Of a DNA stretch of 64,000 nt, positions 46,139-58,998 are shown piece by piece (within the stretch, counting starts at the first letter, position 1; each line of letters opens with the position of its first letter). Origin of the DNA: Hydractinia symbiolongicarpus (Eukaryota > Cnidaria > Hydrozoa > Anthoathecata > Hydractiniidae); contig NC_079888.1 in NCBI RefSeq assembly GCF_029227915.1, positions 12,447,001 to 12,511,000 of the forward strand, written 5' to 3'. Position numbers and translations under genes: made by a program. The notes under the pieces are model-generated. The model was given only the letters and a program-made list of their open reading frames with translations, ran no database searches and had not been told where the DNA came from.

Positions 46139-46556
46139 TGTGTGAAAATCAGTGTGTTATTCCCTCTCGCTTTCCCCATCGTACATTGAACAATCAAATT
46201 GGTTTAGTTTAAGTTTGTTAGAGCGAACATGTTGTTGTAGTTTGCTCTGGTTATATACCAATATACAAGTGTTGATATTGGCAATTTGTGTTTCGTTCTT
46301 AAAAAACTAACTAAATAATGAGATCATCAGTTGATTTCTACCGTCATTGTGTGAAAATCAGTGTGTTATTCCCTCTCGCTTTCCCCATCGTACATTGAAC
46401 AATCAAATTGGTTTAGTTTAAGTTTGTTAGAGCGAACATGTTGTTGTAGTTTGCTCTGGTTATATACCAATATATAAGTGTTGATATTGGCAATTTGTGT
46501 TTCGTTCTTAAAAAACTAACTAAATAATGAGATCATCAGTTGATTTCTACCGTCAT
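46139..46556 (+). repeat. 209-bp tandem duplication
   Basis: Copies 46139-46347 and 46348-46556 differ at only one position that I could see (CAATATACAAG against CAATATATAAG). The duplication is recent. The sequence is non-coding. Confidence 0.93.
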
Positions 46557-46799
46557 TGGAGTTTTCGGCCCCGTCCTAGCACGGACTAATCAATAACTCC
46601 TCGTGATAGTGGGCCATACCTTTGTTTAGGTATTCTCATCAGTTAGTAAGAACAATTTTCTTTTTGTTTTTATTCGCGTATTTAGGCTCCTACCCAAACT
46701 TTGTCAGAAGTCGAAAAATCATTGGGAAACAGTTGCGAAACAAAAGGCGTGACTTGTATGAGACACAAACCAACTTGTCCCTGCCATGAGTCATGATTG

Positions 46800-48950
46800 C
46801 GTTTAAAAATAACTTCAAAAAACTAATTATAGACATGAAAGTAACTCCATCACAAGATAACGCAAATATATATCATTTTAAGCTGATCAGGGAAAAAAAT
46901 TCACTTCTTTTTCTATTTCTTTTCTTTCTTTTCTTCGTTTAGTAAAAGTTTTTTGTTTTGTTTTCATTTTCACAAGTGTAATTGTGTAGGAAAATGCATC
47001 ATTTATAGTCAAAACGGTATGAATGTTGGGTTAATTTCTTAATTTACCGCAGAAGAACGAATATGTAGGAACTGGGAACTGCGATGCGAATCCTTAAAAA
47101 AGACAGAGCTTCAACCGGTCTATTTTCAACCACATGTGAGAGAAAACGTCAGAAATATTATGGAGAGTACGCAACAGTTTTTGTAAACTTAAAAAACTTG
47201 ACTTTAACTGACAAGCAGGTTAGGTCTTAGTCCCTTTCTCACAAGTTTGGGTAAAAAATTGATTATAAAGGTAAAAGATTGGTTTACAATGCATTGTATT
47301 TCAAGCTAAATGGACTTCAAACACATCGCTATTTGATTCTTAATACAAATCTTGTCATACAAGAACCAACCCAATATTTTAATGAAACAATTTAATATTT
47401 GGCTAAAACACGCTTTTAATAATTATGTCATTTCTTGACATAATTATTAAAAGCGTGTATTTATTTAGCAAGTAAATATTAAAACGAACATAAAAGAACC
47501 AAAGCTTCTGTGTTTTATCTTTCGCCCCGCCCACCACACATGCAAACCTCGATAAGTCAATATGTCAAAGAAAAAGGATTTTTATTTCCCGCCTACCGTT
47601 TCCCGAATTTGTACCTGTTAATACTCAAATTTAAAATTTTTGCCAAATGGGAAAAACAAACAAACAGAAGACATTAATGATGGGGTTATCGAGGACATAT
47701 TTTTTTAAATATGTTGCATTATTAAAGAATTAATGAGGATACTACCTCGAGAGTGCGTTACCATGGTTTCTGATACAGAAGAAAACAGTCACGTGAAACA
47801 GATTATAAACATATTTGTTATTATCGAGCATGTGTGTACCTAAATATTTTATAAGTAAGAATCCTTTGACTTTACTGGCACGGAGGGGTTATCTTAAAAT
47901 TGAAATTGCGTAAGAGGGATGGAGAAATTAAGTAATTCTCATTCACGCGTCTCCAGCCCTCCGAGTCGAGATAAAAGTCAAAACACTTTCGAGGCTTATC
48001 CTAAAGGGCTCCGGGGACAAAAATTGGATACGTTAAACGAAAAAAGTGTATTTTTCCATCGTCGTCCACATGGTGTCTTAGCTAATAACCCGTTATTACG
48101 ATAGTGGCCAAACACCTTTTCTCCGCAGTTAATTTAATCGATAAGGAAAAATGCCCTGGGAACAAGGGATTGTCTTTTTCAACCTCATATCTTCAAAAGG
48201 CTTGTTATGTTTTTCATATTGGGACGAAACTTGAAGAATTAAATTTCAAGTCCTATATCAACAAGGAACCATTCTCTTACCATGCCTCTACTTGCAAGCG
48301 CAGGTAGCTCATGCAAAAGAACATGACGGGGACAGTTTCCTAGCTGATTGTATTCCTATATCAAAACCTTGTTTCCAGGGTTTGTTAGTACAAGCAAGGT
48401 TGCGCTTTTTAATTTTTAAAAAAATAGCGTATTATATAATTTATTCTTTTTCAAAAACACGTTAAAAATTAAAATCCGCAGAACAACATACAACAAAACA
48501 TAGACAAACAAAATCAACCTAGGAAAAACAAAACTTTTGTGTACGTAACATGAACGACCTAATGGCGTTATGATGCCAACTTTGTTATAAAACAACGTCA
48601 TAGGATGACGTGCAGGTAATCCCTCAACAATTAAATAATTGTAGGCCTTTTCATGTACAGAATCTGCATTGAACGCAGTTAAAACACTAATCTAATCTCT
48701 AACAACTCTAATAAGATCTAATTTCTTAACAGGTGACTATTTCTTTCTTTAATTCGTTTTGTTGATATAAACTTCTAATCTCTTTTCCAGATTTTTTCAG
48801 AATATTTACATCTGAGCTCATCCGGATGTAAGAAACCCTGAAAATTCTGGGGACAAATTTGTTGCATTTTGAGAAAGCCTGGAGGGAGACGTTAATTCTT
48901 CTTAAAAATGATAAAATGAATAGCATAGGCTGCTCCGGACTCCATTTAAG
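46800..48950. other. Intergenic, no supported gene
   Basis: A possible isolated exon lies at about 47055-47180 (plus, after TTTACCGCAG, open through NWELRCESLKKTELQPVYFQ), but I do not recognise it. Small ORFs at 47919-48307 overlap MITE fragments. Confidence 0.4.
47408..47458. repeat. Perfect hairpin, 23-bp arms and 5-nt loop
   Basis: Arm 47408-47430 begins ACACGCTTTTAATAATTATG and is the exact complement of 47436-47458. It could be a tiny foldback element. Confidence 0.9.
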
Positions 48951-48956
48951 TTAGTG

Positions 48957-49067
48957 CCACCTCGACTCCAGGATTCTTCTACACCTATGATATGTAAACA
49001 TCGGGTCCAATGTACTGCGGATCCCCGTGAGATCGTATGCGAAGGAAAATCCTGGGGACCAGGTTGG
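48957..49067. mobile_element. Foldback MITE of the CAACCTCGTCC family
   Basis: Left end CCACCTCGACTCCAGGATTC and right end AATCCTGGGGACCAGGTTGG are inverted repeats. No coding capacity. Confidence 0.6.
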
Positions 49068-49174
49068 TTCTAGCCAATACCGACTTAAAGTTATGATTCT
49101 GTTCAGATATCAAGAAATAAAAAAATAGTGTGATATCCCTTGAAAAATTAACAGGTTGAGTAGAGTGAGTTAAA

Positions 49175-49265
49175 CAACCTTGTTCTAAGGGTTCTTTTTT
49201 TCATTCTGACAATCTCGAACGGCGAGATTGTCAGAAAGAGAAAAGAAGCTCTGCGGACGAGGTTG
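49175..49265. mobile_element. Foldback MITE of the CAACCTCGTCC family
   Basis: Left end CAACCTTGTTCTAAGGGTTC, right end AGCTCTGCGGACGAGGTTG. In the middle is a 14-bp perfect stem, TTCTGACAATCTCG, and its complement. Confidence 0.65.
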
Positions 49266-50470
49266 GGTGGCAAATGCAAGTAAGTGAACATCCAAATAGA
49301 TCTTACCGATTATATTAGACCTCCCAATTTTGATTCGTTTTCTTCTTCAAAACACTTTTTGATACTTTTTTGCAAATGCCAAAACAAAGTTGAAAGAAAT
49401 GACTTCCAAGCAATGTGTACTTATTGAACGCAACACAATTACTAATATTGTAGGATGAAAGGAGTCCTATTAAACTATAACTTGAACAATAACATCAAAG
49501 AAAGACGCCGCAAAAGTTTTCCTTACGGCCTTTAGCTCTCCTTCACAAAACTAGTCAAAAGCGAAATGAAAGACATTATTATTAAAGAAGGAGTGTCTGG
49601 AATTGTTTTAGCATCCTGTAGGACATTTCAAAAATCTTATTCAAATAAATAACAATTAAAACTTGTTAGTAATTTGTTATGTGCGTCCCGGACTTGACAT
49701 AGGGTCGCACTTCTCTTCCTTAAAACATCGGTTAAAAAAGCGTAAAATATTCTGATATGTTCAATTATTCCATCTATAGCAAAATCTACCGAAAATAAGT
49801 TTCTGTATATAAAAGAAGCCGATAGTCTGATGGGAAGACACAGCGATACAACGTTTGCTGTTAGACAGGCGCCAAAGCTTTTAAAGCAGTTATGAGAAAT
49901 TCCTCTCGGGAACTCTCAATATCAATTCACAGAACGATATAGTCTATATTCTAGATTGTAGAGTTATTGTATTTAATTTAACGCACTAATCATCATTGCC
50001 ACTAACTGCCCCATGTAGAACAAGTAAAGTTCCGATTTGTCTGAAATGCAGCAATTTGTGTTTAGCTGGCGGAAAATGTTGATGCAAGCTATCCCAATCA
50101 CTTTCCTTTCCTCAACTTCTTTAACAACCACATGACTGATATGTATGCTTTACACGTTAAGGAACTGGTTTATAAGAGACTTGCTGCAATATCCCAAATT
50201 TAAGAAACTTTTAAACCCAGTTTTGTTATTATAAAATCAAAGGGGAAAAAATCGATGACAACAAATTTTAATGATTTTTAAAAAAATACCTGCATTCCAA
50301 ATTGCAGAAAAACGTTAACATAGCTTTTATTCAAAATTTTAAAAACATGCTTCTTGCCTAAATTTAAATAGAACTTTATTAAGAAACCCTGAAACCTTTG
50401 AAACCTAATATGCGGTATATGAAAGAGAAAATTTTAGAAATAGAACCATCCGCCACTTTGTTATGCCTTC

Positions 50471-50578
50471 CATCCTCGTCTCCAAGGTTTTTTGCCTGAT
50501 GTCAAAGCCGGAGCGTCTACTTGACGGCTAACGCCGGCCTCGGTGTCAAAAAGGCAAGAGCCCGTGGGGACGAGGTTG
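50471..50578. mobile_element. Foldback MITE of the CAACCTCGTCC family
   Basis: Left end CATCCTCGTCTCCAAGGTTT, right end AGAGCCCGTGGGGACGAGG followed by TTG. The interior is also foldback-like (TTTTTGCC against GGCAA, GCCGG against CCGGC). Confidence 0.65.
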
Positions 50579-51032
50579 CTTTCCTTCAGAGAAACTTTTA
50601 AAAATGCTATGCTATTTTTCATATGTTTATTAACGTCAAAGTTACGGGATAGACTAACCAATATACCATGTCTAATAGGCGCCAGTCTGTGTATTCTCCT
50701 TGAAAATTTTTATTTTATTTTTTCAACATAAGAATTTAATTCAGGCTATCTGTCGGTTTTAATCATATTTGGAAATTAACATAACTTCACAGAAAATATA
50801 GACTTTGCAATCAGGTAGGGAAATTTTTTGATAGCAACAAACAGAATAAATATAAAAAAAGAATTTCTCCGATTAAAAATTCTTCATTAATCATTTATCG
50901 CCAACTGTGCAAGGTAGAAGACCGGCACCGATAAATAGACCTGCGAAGGTATATACATAAGAAAATTAAAGTTTTTCGGTGCCGTATTTTTCTTCGGATT
51001 TCTTTTTTTTAATGAGTGTATTTATATTTAAA

Positions 51033-51193
51033 CTAGTCGTTGCCCGTGGAAAAATCCACGGGTTCGCCCGTCCTTTGAATTTACCCGTGGCAACAAAGTG
51101 GATAAGAATTTATCGCATTTGATATTCGTGTTTCCGTAACACCATTTTCTAACTTAGCGGGGGTCCGCGCAGAGACAGACAGACAACGGCTAT
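51033..51193 (-). mobile_element. Helitron copy E with flanking 14-bp repeat
   Basis: The minus-strand element has the family hairpin CCCGTGGATTTTTCCACGGG and CTAG end (51033-51036) and internal sequence close to D2. The expected TC start is missing; instead TATTTATATTTAAA occurs both before the element (51019-51032) and after it (51194-51207). Confidence 0.78.
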
Positions 51194-51982
51194 TATTTAT
51201 ATTTAAATTGTATAATTATTATTTTGCCGCTTTTATGTTTTGACATGTATACATTCGGCCGATTTAACACCTTTAATGTTGCAAATTTGTTTTATTTGTA
51301 CAGGTCCCTTTGAAGTTATCACCTACTGGGCAGTCTGAAGTATCATTCGTTTGAAAAGTGCTTATTGAGCAAGAAAAATTATTATGCGAGGTTATAAAGA
51401 ATATAAATGAAATGATTAAAAACGTAAGATGAAAGAGTGAGTCATTCGGATTGACAAAATTAACGACTTCGTCACCAGGGAAAACAACCGCAGATCTTTA
51501 TTAACTTCCTTTGAACAAATAACGTAAGGTTGGACTTACAAAAAGATGAGATAGGATCATCAATCAATCTTAATCAGTATTAAAAGGATACGTTTTGCGC
51601 AAGATTAAATCTCAGTAAATTTACGATAACGCAATTTTTGCGGTTTTGAAAGTCATTAACAATGCTGTTCCTGCTTTGATGTTTTCCGCCAAAACAGGGA
51701 AAAACACAATCATCCCTTCTAAAACAATATATATATAAATTGATTGAGTATATTAGTGCGCTGTAGTAAGTGAGTCAAACGTTGTCAGAATTACATCAAG
51801 GCAACTTAAGCTGTTGAAACGACACCCAAGATGATCTCTGTAAAACAAAATATTTATTAGCACAAAACAGTTTTACAGCCTGCAATTTTTTTTTAATTTT
51901 CTTTATTTCTTTTTTGTTTCTTGTTTTTCATATAGATTATCAGTGTTCTACAAATGGAAAAGCACAGAAAGGCGACAAAACC

Positions 51983-52056
51983 CAACCTCGTCCTCAGAGT
52001 AACTTATTGTCCAACATTACCACATAAACAAATAAGAACCCCTGGGGACGCGGTTG
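51983..52056. mobile_element. Foldback MITE of the CAACCTCGTCC family
   Basis: Left end CAACCTCGTCCTCAGAGTAA, right end AACCCCTGGGGACGCGGTTG. Short, non-coding. Confidence 0.65.
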
Positions 52057-52059
52057 GCA

Positions 52060-55000
52060 ATAGTTTAAGTGGGCTACCATTTGTTTTCGACGTGTCCTGC
52101 TGTTGCTCGGTGAACATAATAAAACAGAGTGAATCAATCGTTTACCGCCTCAGCATACTTTCGTGTAACTCACCGAACTCAAAAACAACAAACCCATTTC
52201 GTGGACTTTTATTAATTTATCCCTTTTTTAAATCAAAGTAACTTTTTTTGAAGTTAACTAAACAGTAGGCAAAAAAATGTTTTGGTGTTTCATGATTTCT
52301 TCCTTTTAGAATACTTAAAATTTACACGACTCTCTTATTATATAAATCAAACCGTTATAAGGATTGCTGTCCTTGACTTACACGTCACCTTTTTTACTTT
52401 ATTTTTGTCAAAAGCTGTTTTGAATCTGTTGTAAAGCGTGCGGTTGCAAATGACAGCCTTGTCGTAAAACAAATAGAGGCGAAATGTAACACTTAAGTCA
52501 TGTCTTATAATAGGAGAAAAGACTTTTTTTTCAAGCTTGTCAAATGTTCATAAGATTAATTTTAATAAAAACAATTTTTTTTACATTACGGAATGGTACA
52601 CAAAGAATCACAAGTCAAGCAACCTTTGTTTGATGCTACCGACGCTCCTCCCCCCTTTTATTTGATGACAACATCATCAATTAATTTTAGTTGATAAAAA
52701 GAAAACACCAACGGGTCAGTGCAAGAAGTTAAGAATACGAAAAGATGAGATGCATACGCCAAAAGGCTAACATGTCATTTCCAGACCATTTTCCTCTTCT
52801 TTCCAGGCGTAATTTAATTACAAACATGTAAAGGCAAAGCAAGATCCCATTGTTTAAAACCACGCCTCTGGGCGCATGAGAATTATTTAATTTTCTTTGA
52901 GTACTATCGTTGTGCGAAGATCTAAGAACAACAGTCGCATGCTTTCTAAACGAACACCTGAACATCTGAGCAAATACATAAAGATTTTAATTTATATATA
53001 CATATTACAATGTTTAGCCTTTTTTAAAAGGGCTGAACACTAATTACACAAGCGTGCCGCTGATTATAGTCGGAATAAACCTTAAATTTTAAATTAAAAT
53101 TGTTGTACCAGCACGACGGAGGGTGATTTTTTGCCTACAACGAAGAGTGCATTTATCACTTAACGCAAGGAATGTCATTTCAGATGTAATTTTCTTGTTC
53201 TCGTTATTTCAACAAATCGATCATGCAGATGGTAAACGTCATAGGGGGAATGGTGAAAAACACAATCCGCACGTGCCAAATAACCAACCTGGTTTCCACC
53301 TTCCTATGTAAGAGAAACAAAATTCATGAAAACTGTTAGTATGCGTTGGGTCAAATGATCGGTAATAATTAGTTAACGGTTTAGCTGAATATTACAACAT
53401 TGTCCCCAGGGGTCAGTAAAATACAGAAAATTTAACAAGGTTTTAGAGATAGATAAAAAGCATACTCGCCATTCTCGTCCCGAGAGGTCTTTGAGATAAA
53501 ACGTAAGGTCTTAAGTAAGCGCCGTTTCTATCTACAGAAGTATGTTCTTGAATTAATTTGATAAAAACCAGGTTTGTTTTCCGTCATCATAACGGTTTTA
53601 TTTAATACAACTCAGAACCGTTATTAAATGACACAATAGGATTTAATGGGATGATACTTATCACGTCTGTAATGATGAGCAGTAAAGCTGTCAATTATAA
53701 AAGAGGATTCCCTCCACTGCAATTAGTTTGGGCGAACAAGGGCAAGTTAAGTTCTGCGGTTTTTGCGCGTTTGCTTTATAGCTTTCTCGGTTCCAGTTCT
53801 CTTCACGTTTATATGAGAAAACACGGGGTAAAAAAATTAGTAACATATAATCAGAATGGCTAATAAACATTTTTTACCGACTTTTTTTTAATTGATTTCT
53901 TATTGACTGATAAAGACATTTAATCAATCTTTTTCCTTACCGATGACTTTTTGTCCGACTTTGAGACTTTTTTCTTTATTTTATTCAGTCACGCTACAAT
54001 TGATGACGTATTTTGTCGCACATAAGTGTTGCAACGTGGAAAAGTGTTGTCAGTTTTTTGTACGGGGCTCTGACGAAAAATTTTGGTCAGAAAAACATCG
54101 AATAATCAGTAGATTACCAACCAACCATTTTTACCGACTTTAATATTATTTTTAACCGACTAAGTATTTAAAATAACAGAATGCAAAGGTTGGTTACTTT
54201 CAGTGTATGTTTTAAGTTGTCATATAAAAATTGTGAAAAGTAATTTTATGGTATAATAAGAAGAGAAATTTGTTTTTTATTTGCATGTATAATTGTTTAT
54301 TATCCATTTTTACTTAAATAGTGCTTGCTTTGATAAAAAATATTTTTTAAGAATTATTCCAAAAATTATTCGGCGAAAAGTAAAATTGTTAAATTAAGTC
54401 GGTAAAACTAATATGGTATTGTGCAAGTGACTAATATTCTTAGCGACAAGAAAAACCTCAAAAAGAGCCCTGGGGACGAGAGTGATAATACCAAAACAGC
54501 CAGGTTAATAATGAATACAAGCGTTCGACAAAATCAAGCTTGTTTTTTGACAATCTCGCACACACGAGTTTGTCTTTTTTTTAAACCAATTGCAGAATGC
54601 TTTGTCAGGGACTTAAAATAACATCACATGACCTGAAAAAAAAAACAGTAACGCTACATTTTAATATTAACACAAATCTGTTTTATTTATTGAAAAATAA
54701 ACTTAAAGTGGAAAAAATCTTCAGTGGTTTTAAACTCTTTCTTAATATAATAAACTTTTACAACATAACTGTTTGTTACAATGACATAAGACACTCGTTT
54801 CTGCCAAAAGAAAATTGTCAGCCTTCTATCAGAACGAGGTTGTGACTTAATAACAAAACGAAGTTTAAATTTTGTGTATTACTCTATTGCGTCGTGTGCT
54901 TAAATTGACACCGCCTAATATGAAACAGCGAGATAAAGAGATAACTTAATAAATTAATCAGATAATGCGATTTTCAAAAGTTAATTTTAACGAAAAATTC

Positions 55001-55190
55001 CCACGGAAAAACACACTTAAACAAAAGATATAAAAGTTGGTTAAAATAGATTCAAAAATTATAAAAATAAATAAGTAAAAAAGATGCAATGCAAATATCT
55101 CATGTATCAAACCATTTTTTCACAACAATTTGACACAGAAAAGGAAAACAACCTCGTCCCGAGGACTCACTTTTTGCTTTTTCAAATGCT
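52060..55190. other. Intergenic, MITE fragments only
   Basis: No gene is supported. Isolated MITE ends occur near 53398, 53467, 54460 (AAAGAGCCCTGGGGACGAGA) and 55151. Confidence 0.5.
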
Positions 55191-55196
55191 TACCTA

Positions 55197-55250
55197 ATTA
55201 ATTTAGAATTAGTACCCCACCCTATTAATTTAGAATTAGTACCCCACCCT
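55197..55250 (+). repeat. Two perfect 27-bp tandem repeats
   Basis: Units 55197-55223 and 55224-55250 are identical (ATTAATTTAGAATTAGTACC then CCACCCT). Confidence 0.9.
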
Positions 55251-55259
55251 CGAATAATC

Positions 55260-58110
55260 CATTTATAAACGCCTCCCTAACTGATGATTTATAGCCAATA
55301 GATATTAATAATGTTTGTTCTATTGGCAATTAGAATCGGGTCACGGTCGTATGGCGACCATTTGTACAAAAACAACTGACGGCGGGCGTCAGAGAGAGAC
55401 TTGGTGCGAGTTGCTATAAAGCTAAATGGTTTCGTGTAAGCATCGTGTCGGCTCTAAGACACAACTGTTTGACGAGCTTTAAATTCGTCAACGATATGTT
55501 GTGCGATCTTTTTCCTCCTGCGGTGACGTTTCTAAAACAGAAATCATAAGATTTATGTTTGAGAGCTGCAGCGCCATTCACAAAGATATATAATGCAGCG
55601 ATAAAACGATTAAAATATTGTAGCAGGTTGTCAAATTTTGCAGACTGTCCCAGGCTTCCCTAGTACGAAATAGTATGTTATTATTTGCTACCGTGGCGTA
55701 CACCAAAGTAAACATTATTGCGGCTTAAAATAGAATTTCTGTCAATTACTTCGCAAGTGGGAATACACCTGATTCGCAGTCTTTTTATTTAGCATATTGG
55801 CCACTTACAGTCAATTAGTTCCCAATCTACTATCATAAAAATGTAACAGCTAAAAGTCATATGATCAAGTTCATAGAGTTAAAACCCCCCTGCGCAGAGG
55901 GAATATTGCAAAAGGTTAACTTTAAAAAAACATATTAAATTATAATTACGGTGATTAGCAACAAATAGGAAATAATTAAGACTCAAGAATAGAGTTGATA
56001 TACACGTGTCCGTCCCAGACAGTGCGTGATGTATGACGCCTGGTCGTACTAATAAGTCACGTGACGTTACACTAACTCATTAAACTTTGGTTTTCTTGAC
56101 TTATCAAAACACATTAGGATTCAAAGGGAATTAGAGCGCGTTCACGCATACAAAGCTGCACTTAGTGTTTCTGTGCTTAGGTCGCTCTATATTTGTAGCT
56201 ACACTTGCCATCCTTTATTTAAGCAAAATCTGGATAACTTTGATTGGCAAATAAAAACCTCGTGTCAAGAGTACAGTACACCCGGTTACAAGTTGTGATA
56301 AAACTCATATGTAAATTATAAGAGCTAAGAAACCGGGTTTCAGTTCTTAACTTTCTTGTCTTACACGAAAGTGGACTAACGATCTACAAACGTTCACAAG
56401 CAGTAAATTTAATTTTCACTTTCCCTGCACATGAATAGAGATGATGTGAAACACCTCCCCACCGTTCAAACATTAGCGCATGTGCAACCCGTAAAAATGA
56501 CAGCGAATCCTAACGGAAATTTAAGTCGGTTGCGGAAATTTCAAGCGTGGAACAGTCTTTTGTTTAAAAACGCAAACTCGACATATTTTTGCAAAAAAAC
56601 GTGTTGAAAAATGTTTTAAGAAAACAATATTTTCACAACCATATAAAGCAGAAATATAAATACGATTTTTATTTCCTAACATAGAGGTGCAAATTATCAA
56701 CCATGAATAATTTATTCGCTCACAGACGACACGAAAATAACACCATCGCTTAATTTATCTTCATACCCAACCTTGCACTTCTCCGTCGCCATTTTAATTT
56801 TTCTTTGCGGTACGATCTTACAGTAACATGATACGCTCGTATTTAACACTGTCGCGGACATTTGTCTGCCTTAAAAATAAAGTCTCGCCAAAGAAGTATT
56901 GGTGGCAAACAACGGGTAAGGATTGATAAACAGATAACGACTTAGTCTGGATTCAAATAATACATAAATGAATAGAGTGAGAATAAATGACGTTTGTTTA
57001 AGTTAAGATTAAAGTTAAGATGAAAACAAAAGGAAGGCAAACAAAAAAAATTTGTCTGGATATTTTGGGCCGAGAAAACTTGACGTAGCTAACAATACAT
57101 TATTATTTTAGTATGACGAAATGATCTGACGCCTCTATAATGTTGTGTTAAAGAACGGGCAAACATGGAATAGATTTATGTAATAATGAAAATGTAGGAT
57201 AAATCCTTTTAAAAGCAGCAGCTGCACAACTTTCAGGTCCTATACGCAATCTCAGGCGGCGTTTACATGAAATCAGCTTACACCTGTGTATGAGAAGATT
57301 CGTGTAAACGGAGTGGTCGAGATGTCTCTAGGAAACGCAATTGCCCTGTTTATTGCTGTTAGGTGTAAAACAGATAAAAAATGCTTCTCTACGAGACTTT
57401 AGGTCTCATAAAATACGAAGGAAATTTAATCTCGTCACAGGAATTGCCTGTGCCAACCTACAACTAGAGGAGGAAGAACAAAAGCATTCAACCCTACCAG
57501 CATTAACACTCAACTTTTGAAAGATCCCCCAAAAACGTGCAAATTATTTGCAGTGACGTGTTGTCACGTCTGGGAGGGCTGACGTAACTATGTATCATTT
57601 ACATGACACTAGTAACACATTTAAAAATACACGAGACAAGCGGGGAGAGATGTAAATGGAGACGAATGTATTGTGGCCAGAAAACATGGGGGAAATTCTC
57701 GTCACCATCTTTAATAAATTAAAATACTCATGTGACTTCAAAATTAAAACGGAAAAGAGTATGAGGATATTATTTGTGTAAAAAATTATTATAGTGTTTT
57801 TTGCAAAAAAATTAAGTATTTTTTTATAACAAAAATTAAAAAAAAATCTGGAAGGTAAAACCAAAAAAACCTAATTACAACAGGGAACCTATTTATGTAT
57901 ACATACGTGATTAGTATAGGGAATCACCAAATTCTTAGAAGATGAAAAAAGAAGAATTATGACGTCATGAAAAATTATCACAAGAAACGGCAGGTGTTTT
58001 CGGCTGCGAAAACGACTTAAATGCACCAGCTAAACGAGAATAGACGACTCGGCACAACATTAGACACGAATAGTAAACATATCATCTAATAGGAGTATAA
58101 TACAATAGTG
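55260..58110. other. Intergenic, no supported gene
   Basis: Less AT-rich than the flanks in places, but no exon, tRNA or repeat that I can support. Confidence 0.45.
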
Positions 58111-58114
58111 TAAC

Positions 58115-58705
58115 AACAGTGGCTCGTTAGAGATAGTTGAGAACTTCTGTTACTTAGGTGATATGTTGGGTAGTTGCTTGCAGGATAGGTTCTGCTTGGA
58201 AAAAGTTCAATGAGTTGCTTCCTTTGTTGACTAGCAACTAGCAGAGTCCTGTCAATTGAGGAAATAGGTAGGTTGTATGAGGCCCGTTTGAGACGTTTTA
58301 TGTTGTGCGGTAGTGAGACATTGGCAGCGAAGCGAAGTTAGAAAGAAATGATATGAGAATGGTTCGATGAATGTGTAACGCCAGTCTGAGAGACAGAGTT
58401 CAGATGAGCTAAGAAGCAGGCTAGGTATCCATATAAGAAGATTGAGTTGGTTGGGACACTAAAAAAGAATGAAGGAGGATAATTGGGTAAGGAAGTGTAG
58501 AGACTTGATAGTTCCTGAGGCAAAGCCCAGAGATAGACCGAGAAAGACTTGGCAGGAGGTAATAAGAATAGACTTGATGCAGAGGAATTTGAGTTTAGAT
58601 CTCACACAGTTTAGATAAGATTGGAAGAGGGTCATTAATATAGCCCGTGCAAACCATGTTAGCATGGAAAACGGACGTCAAATGATGATGATGATGATGA
58701 TGATA
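58115..58705 (+). pseudogene. 3' end of a non-LTR retrotransposon, decayed
   Basis: Read with frameshifts, the sequence gives the C-terminal part of a LINE reverse transcriptase polyprotein: VENFCYLGDML, WKKFNELLPLLTS, LYEARLRRFMLCGSET, then HIRRLSWLGH-like and PRDRPRKTWQEV-like motifs. It closes with the usual CAAACCATG motif and a short ATG/GAT microsatellite tail (58682-58705). Several stops and indels show it is dead. The 5' part is absent. The clade (CR1/L2-like or a related group) cannot be fixed from this fragment. Confidence 0.8.
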
Positions 58706-58998
58706 GTGAAAAATATGACAGTAGTAGGTTTTGCAAACAAAAATCTTACGAAATGTTGGCCTGTCGATTTTAATGTCCAACACCGCCAATTGCTGGAAAA
58801 TAAGAAAGTTTTTAAAGCAGACGAGTTACTGTGCATCAAAACTACATGGATGTCAACTGTGTTACTACAAGTTGTGAGGTAGGTATCTCCTTTGTTTACA
58901 CTAGCGCAACTTTAACATTGTGTTGAAAAAGGGGAGATTACAGGATTGAAACCAGCTTTACGCAAAATAGGCTAAAGCCCACATTAAACAAGTGCCAT

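Noticed and set aside
55260-57600. Less AT-rich region checked for tRNA, snRNA or rRNA
   Set aside because: No cloverleaf, conserved boxes or known RNA sequence could be recognised by eye.
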